Assembly: GCA_045636125.1 (NCBI GenBank)
Contig: JAZTWX010000010.1
Coordinates: 62,001 to 126,000, forward strand
Source of the DNA: HGM04593 sp045636125
GTDB taxonomy: Bacteria; Bacteroidota; Bacteroidia; Bacteroidales; Bacteroidaceae
DNA: 64,000 nt
Direction: 5' to 3'
This document shows positions 61,134-64,000 of this stretch, piece after piece (within the stretch, counting starts at the first letter, position 1; every line of letters starts with the position of its first letter). The translations under genes and the position numbers were made by a program. The notes below the pieces were generated by a model, which was not told the DNA's origin, searched no databases, and saw only the letters and a list, made by a program, of their open reading frames with translations.

Positions 61134-62385
61134 TTTTCTTAAAAGCTATTGATGCATTGTGTCCGCCAAAACCGAAAGTGTTCGATATTGCCACCTTAAT
61201 CTCTCTCTCTTGAGCTTTATTGAAGGTGAAATTCAAAGCATAATCAATTTCGGGATCCTCGTCACCATCTTCGTGATTGATGGTAGGAGGCACAACACCG
61301 TTCTTAATTGAAAGCACTGTTAAAAGCGCCTCTATGGCACCGGCAGCACCCAAAAGGTGGCCTGTCATAGATTTTGTGGAGCTTATATTGAGTTTGTAGG
61401 CGTTCTCGCCGAAAAGAGCCTTGATAGCCTTCACCTCGGCAATATCACCAGCATAGGTCGATGTTCCGTGAACATTGATGTAGTCGACCTCCGAAGGATC
61501 GATACCGGCTTCGGCAAGCGCATTCTTCATCACACGCATAGCGCCGTCACCGTCGGGGTGGGGAGCTGTAATGTGATAAGCGTCGGCAGTGAGGCCGCAA
61601 CCGGCAATTTCGGCATATATTTTCGCTCCACGAGCAACAGCGTGCTCATACTCTTCGAGAACAAGACAAGCTGCACCCTCGGCCATCACAAAGCCATCGC
61701 GGCTCTTGCTGAATGGACGAGAGGCCTTTGCCGGTTCGTCGTTACGTGTTGACAGGGCGTGCATAGCATTGAACGCACCCACGCCCGTGGGACAGATGGG
61801 AGCCTCGGTACCACCAGCAAGAATAACATCGGCACGGCCCAGGCGTATCTGGTCCACCGCATCTATAAGAGCGTTAGACGACGATGCGCAAGCCGAGGTA
61901 GTTACATAGTTGGGGCCCTTGAGTCCGTATCTGATGGAGATAATACCTGCGGTCATATCGGCAATCATCTTGGTAACAAGGAACGGCGAGAAACGAGGGC
62001 CGTTCTCCTGGCTCAAGCTATATGCGCGTATCTCGTCTTCCAAAGCACTGATACCGCCGATACCCTCGCCATATATCACTCCAATACGATTGCAATCCTC
62101 CTGTTCAAAATTCAGCCCGCTGTCGGCAATAGCCTCAACAGCCGAAGCCACACCATAGATTGTCACATTGTCAACCTTGCGCAACTCGCGGCGCTCCATA
62201 TACTGCGAAGCGTCGAAGTTCTTCACCTCACAGGCGAACTGTGTTTTGAACAGATAGGTATCAAAATGAGTAATAGGCCCTGCACCACTCACTCCATTGA
62301 CTGCATTCTCCCAAATTTGAGGAACATTATTACCCAATGGCGAAACGGCACCAAGACCTGTTACAACAACTCTTCTAAGTTTCAT
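61123..62385 (-). CDS. fabF: 3-oxoacyl-[acyl-carrier-protein] synthase II
   Basis: FabF elongates fatty acids by condensing acyl chains with malonyl-ACP. The 420-residue protein (ATG at 62385, MKLRRVVVTGLGAVSPLG) has the Cys-His-His triad: Cys in TTSACASSSNALIDA near 166, His in YINVHGTSTYAGD near 304 and His in SMTGHLLGAAGAIEA near 342. The typical ending NTFGFGGHNASIAFKK is also present. It lies 34 bases after acpP and overlaps rnc. Confidence 0.97.
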   Translation of the reverse strand: MKLRRVVVTGLGAVSPLGNNVPQIWENAVNGVSGAGPITHFDTYLFKTQFACEVKNFDASQYMERRELRKVDNVTIYGVASAVEAIADSGLNFEQEDCNRIGVIYGEGIGGISALEDEIRAYSLSQENGPRFSPFLVTKMIADMTAGIISIRYGLKGPNYVTTSACASSSNALIDAVDQIRLGRADVILAGGTEAPICPTGVGAFNAMHALSTRNDEPAKASRPFSKSRDGFVMAEGAACLVLEEYEHAVARGAKIYAEIAGCGLTADAYHITAPHPDGDGAMRVMKNALAEAGIDPSEVDYINVHGTSTYAGDIAEVKAIKALFGENAYKLNISSTKSMTGHLLGAAGAIEALLTVLSIKNGVVPPTINHEDGDEDPEIDYALNFTFNKAQEREIKVAISNTFGFGGHNASIAFKKIEG

Positions 62386-62419
62386 TATAGAATTGTTAGG
62401 AGAGAGAGAGGAGTTGCTA

Positions 62420-62662
62420 TTATTTCTCAGCAACTTTCTCCTCTACATACTTAACAGCATCACCTACTGTTGCTATTTTCTCAGCCTGCTCCTCGGGGAT
62501 AGAGATACCGAACTCGTCCTCAATCTCCATAATGAGCTCTACTCTGTCGAGAGAGTCTGCGTTCAAATCGTTTGTGAAGTTAGCCTCAGATGTAACCTCA
62601 GACTCTGATACACCGAATTTCTCAACGATAATTTCTTTTACTCTTGCTTCAATTTCTGACAT
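62420..62662 (-). CDS. acpP: Acyl carrier protein
   Basis: This 80-residue acidic helical protein carries growing acyl chains on a 4'-phosphopantetheine attached to Ser37 in LNADSLDRVELIMEIEDEFG. The start is the ATG at 62662 (MSEIEARVKEIIVEKFG), giving the standard length; upstream in-frame starts lie before the promoter. It is the first gene of the acpP-fabF-rnc operon and has the best-matched promoter on this strand. Confidence 0.97.
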   Translation of the reverse strand: MSEIEARVKEIIVEKFGVSESEVTSEANFTNDLNADSLDRVELIMEIEDEFGISIPEEQAEKIATVGDAVKYVEEKVAEK

Positions 62663-62698
62663 AGTTGTAATATTTTGAAAATTGTAAATTATTTGGCA

Positions 62699-62729
62699 CA
62701 AATTTATGATAAAAATCAACAACAACAAA
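62699..62729 (-). promoter_or_regulatory. acpP promoter (-33 and -7)
   Basis: On the - strand TTTG (62726-62729) is followed after 19 bases by TAAATTTG (62699-62706), both perfect Bacteroidota consensus elements at standard spacing. The ATG lies 36 bases further on. Confidence 0.7.
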
Positions 62730-62804
62730 GAAAGAGGCATTTTTTTTGCAACTGCATTGCACATTTTACGCTTTTTGTGCAAAAATGCAGCCTTTTTAGC
62801 CTTT

Positions 62805-63857
62805 TTATTCAGCGTTTTTTAACAATTTAATGTCGTAAGCACCAGGTTCGCGGCGTAATTTATAGTTATTACGCAGCTCCTCAAAAGCCGCCGGGTTACT
62901 CTTTAGCGCACGGGAATCGTCGTGCGGAGAGTATATCTCAAGCGCAGCATCGGCAAACGTGCGAGCCTCAACTACCGCAGGCACAGGTGGTTGCAAGGCA
63001 AGAGACGGCACGGGCACCCCGCCACAGTATGCAGCAAAAGCCTCGAGCACCTGCCTTGTGGCGTTTATTTTTCCCTCGGCCGAATAGCCGGCAATGTGAG
63101 AAGATGCTATATACACCTTATTTAATAAAGAGAGACTTATCTGTGGCTCATCCTCCCACACATCGAGCACGGCAGCCATTGTTCCATTGCCTTGCAGCAC
63201 CTCCAGCAGCGCTCTATTATCGACCACAGGCCCACGCGAGGCATTTATGAAAAGCTTGCACCGCGACAGCGAGGAGAAGAAAGCCGCATCGGCCAGATGA
63301 TAACTGGGATAATCGCCTCCCTCATTCAAAGTGGGATGAAAGGTTATTATATCGCTTTGCGCAGCAATTTCGGCAAGCGACGAAAAGCCCTGCTCGCCCC
63401 TAGCAGCACGCGGTGGGTCGTTGAGCACCGTGCGCATACCCTCGGAACGCGCCCAGCGCTCTACGCGCGAGCCAATTTCTCCCACGCCCACAATGCCCAA
63501 GACAAGGCCTCGAAGAGCAATATCATTATCCTTTGCCCAACTATACACCACAGCCTGAACATACTGCAACACAGCGTCGGCATTGCAGCCGGCAGCGTTT
63601 GTCCACTCTATCCCCTTTTGCGCACAATAGGCCGAGTCGATGTGGTCGTAACCTATTGTGGCAGTGCCTATAAAGCGCACCTCCGTGCCTTCGAGCAAGG
63701 AGGCGTCGCAGCGGGTGCGCGTGCGCACAAAAAGCGCTTCGGCACCGCAAAGGCTCTCTTTTGAAATTCCCACACCCGGCAACGGGAGAACACTATGCCC
63801 CATAGCCTCAAGAGCATCCTGCAAAAAGGGTATCTTCTCGTCAATAACTATTCTCAT
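62805..63857 (-). CDS. pdxB: 4-phosphoerythronate dehydrogenase
   Basis: PdxB oxidises 4-phosphoerythronate in the DXP-dependent route to pyridoxal phosphate, the cofactor of Alr and IlvE here. The 350-residue protein is a D-2-hydroxyacid dehydrogenase: NAD-binding GIVGVGEIGSRV near 121, catalytic Arg in FINASRGPVVDN, Glu in VWEDEPQISL and His in ASSHIAGYSAEGK. The last ends in the Gly-Tyr-Ser-x-Glu-Gly segment typical of PdxB, and a C-terminal dimerisation part follows. It is a single gene separated from acpP by about 140 bases. Confidence 0.93.
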   Translation of the reverse strand: MRIVIDEKIPFLQDALEAMGHSVLPLPGVGISKESLCGAEALFVRTRTRCDASLLEGTEVRFIGTATIGYDHIDSAYCAQKGIEWTNAAGCNADAVLQYVQAVVYSWAKDNDIALRGLVLGIVGVGEIGSRVERWARSEGMRTVLNDPPRAARGEQGFSSLAEIAAQSDIITFHPTLNEGGDYPSYHLADAAFFSSLSRCKLFINASRGPVVDNRALLEVLQGNGTMAAVLDVWEDEPQISLSLLNKVYIASSHIAGYSAEGKINATRQVLEAFAAYCGGVPVPSLALQPPVPAVVEARTFADAALEIYSPHDDSRALKSNPAAFEELRNNYKLRREPGAYDIKLLKNAE

Positions 63858-64000
63858 TTTTCAATTATTTTTCACAGCGCCACAGTTTATATTGTAGGTT
63901 TTGTTCAAATATACAAAGTTTTTGAATAAAGTTTGCCTATATCACAAAGTTTAATTAGTTTTGCCTATTATATTTGAGTTTTCATAGACTTTACACACAT
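63858..64000. promoter_or_regulatory. Right-edge spacer with divergent promoter elements and a direct repeat
   Basis: TATATTTG on the - strand (63906-63913) is a good -7 for pdxB. TATATTTG on the + strand (63969-63976) points to a gene beyond the window edge. TTTGCCTAT occurs twice, at 63932-63940 and 63960-63968, 28 bases apart, just upstream of the + strand element. Confidence 0.4.

Noticed and set aside
1..64000. CRISPR array, insertion sequence or prophage
   Set aside because: No regularly spaced repeats, transposase, integrase or phage structural gene was found anywhere in the window.

Overview
The window is a 64-kb stretch of ordinary chromosome from a member of the order Bacteroidales (phylum Bacteroidota). 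The evidence is the promoters, which repeatedly show the Bacteroidota -7 element TAnnTTTG instead of a TATAAT box, together with a MurF-Alr fusion, an S46 dipeptidyl peptidase, a GSCFA protein, meso-diaminopimelate dehydrogenase, methylmalonyl-CoA mutase subunits, a PorE-like lipoprotein and lipid A synthesis (LpxK). No insertion sequence, phage, plasmid gene or CRISPR array was seen. The genus cannot be fixed from this window.

Layout. 1-9.6 kb: partial dxs (left edge, - strand), a GSCFA protein overlapping murF-alr, an NSS sodium symporter, a CotH-type lipoprotein and a Sel1-repeat protein. 9.6-20.6 kb: ddh and pnp (-), then a thioredoxin-fold lipoprotein without a CXXC, greA, a HIT protein, pyrC, a stand-alone MetH reactivation domain, a PlsC-type acyltransferase and a DPP7-like peptidase (+). 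21-23.6 kb: an ExbB / unknown four-helix membrane protein / ExbD / ExbD operon (-) with tRNA-Ser(GGA) directly upstream. 23.8-27 kb: lpxK, purine nucleoside phosphorylase, thiL and an Imm17-like small membrane protein (+), tightly packed. 27-33.6 kb: a long - strand train mnmA, xseA, xseB, ilvE, DUF975, trmB, Dabb, mrp. 33.7-39.1 kb: MATE pump, cytidylate kinase-like protein and YfcE-like phosphoesterase (+) facing a WaaP-like kinase and a secreted endonuclease I (-). 39.2-47.2 kb: mutA, mutB, topB and a PorE-like lipoprotein (+). 47.2-48.8 kb: cdd, low-molecular-weight phosphatase and ruvC (-), chained by ATGA overlaps. 48.9-52.4 kb: a GH73-LysM lipoprotein and two OmpA proteins (+). 52.4-64 kb: a DivIC/FtsB protein plus a small membrane protein (-), dnaX, dnaA, B12-dependent nrdJ and folB (+), then rnc, fabF, acpP and pdxB (-).

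How the genes fit together. Most are housekeeping: cell wall and lipid A (murF-alr, ddh, lpxK, GH73, OmpA pair), replication and repair (dnaA, dnaX, ruvC, xseAB, topB), RNA processing (pnp, rnc, trmB, mnmA) and cofactors or nucleotides. Two themes run across the window. Cobalamin: three products use or service B12 enzymes (MutAB, NrdJ, MetH reactivation domain). Type IX secretion: a nuclease with a T9SS-like C-terminal tail lies about 6 kb from a PorE-like lipoprotein. I found no convincing undescribed multi-gene system. The most unusual items are the cysteine-free TlpA-like lipoprotein, the terminator-like hairpin in the greA leader, the repeats in front of nrdJ, a 100-nt nested inverted repeat at 27.02-27.12 kb, and the orphan membrane gene inside the exb operon.
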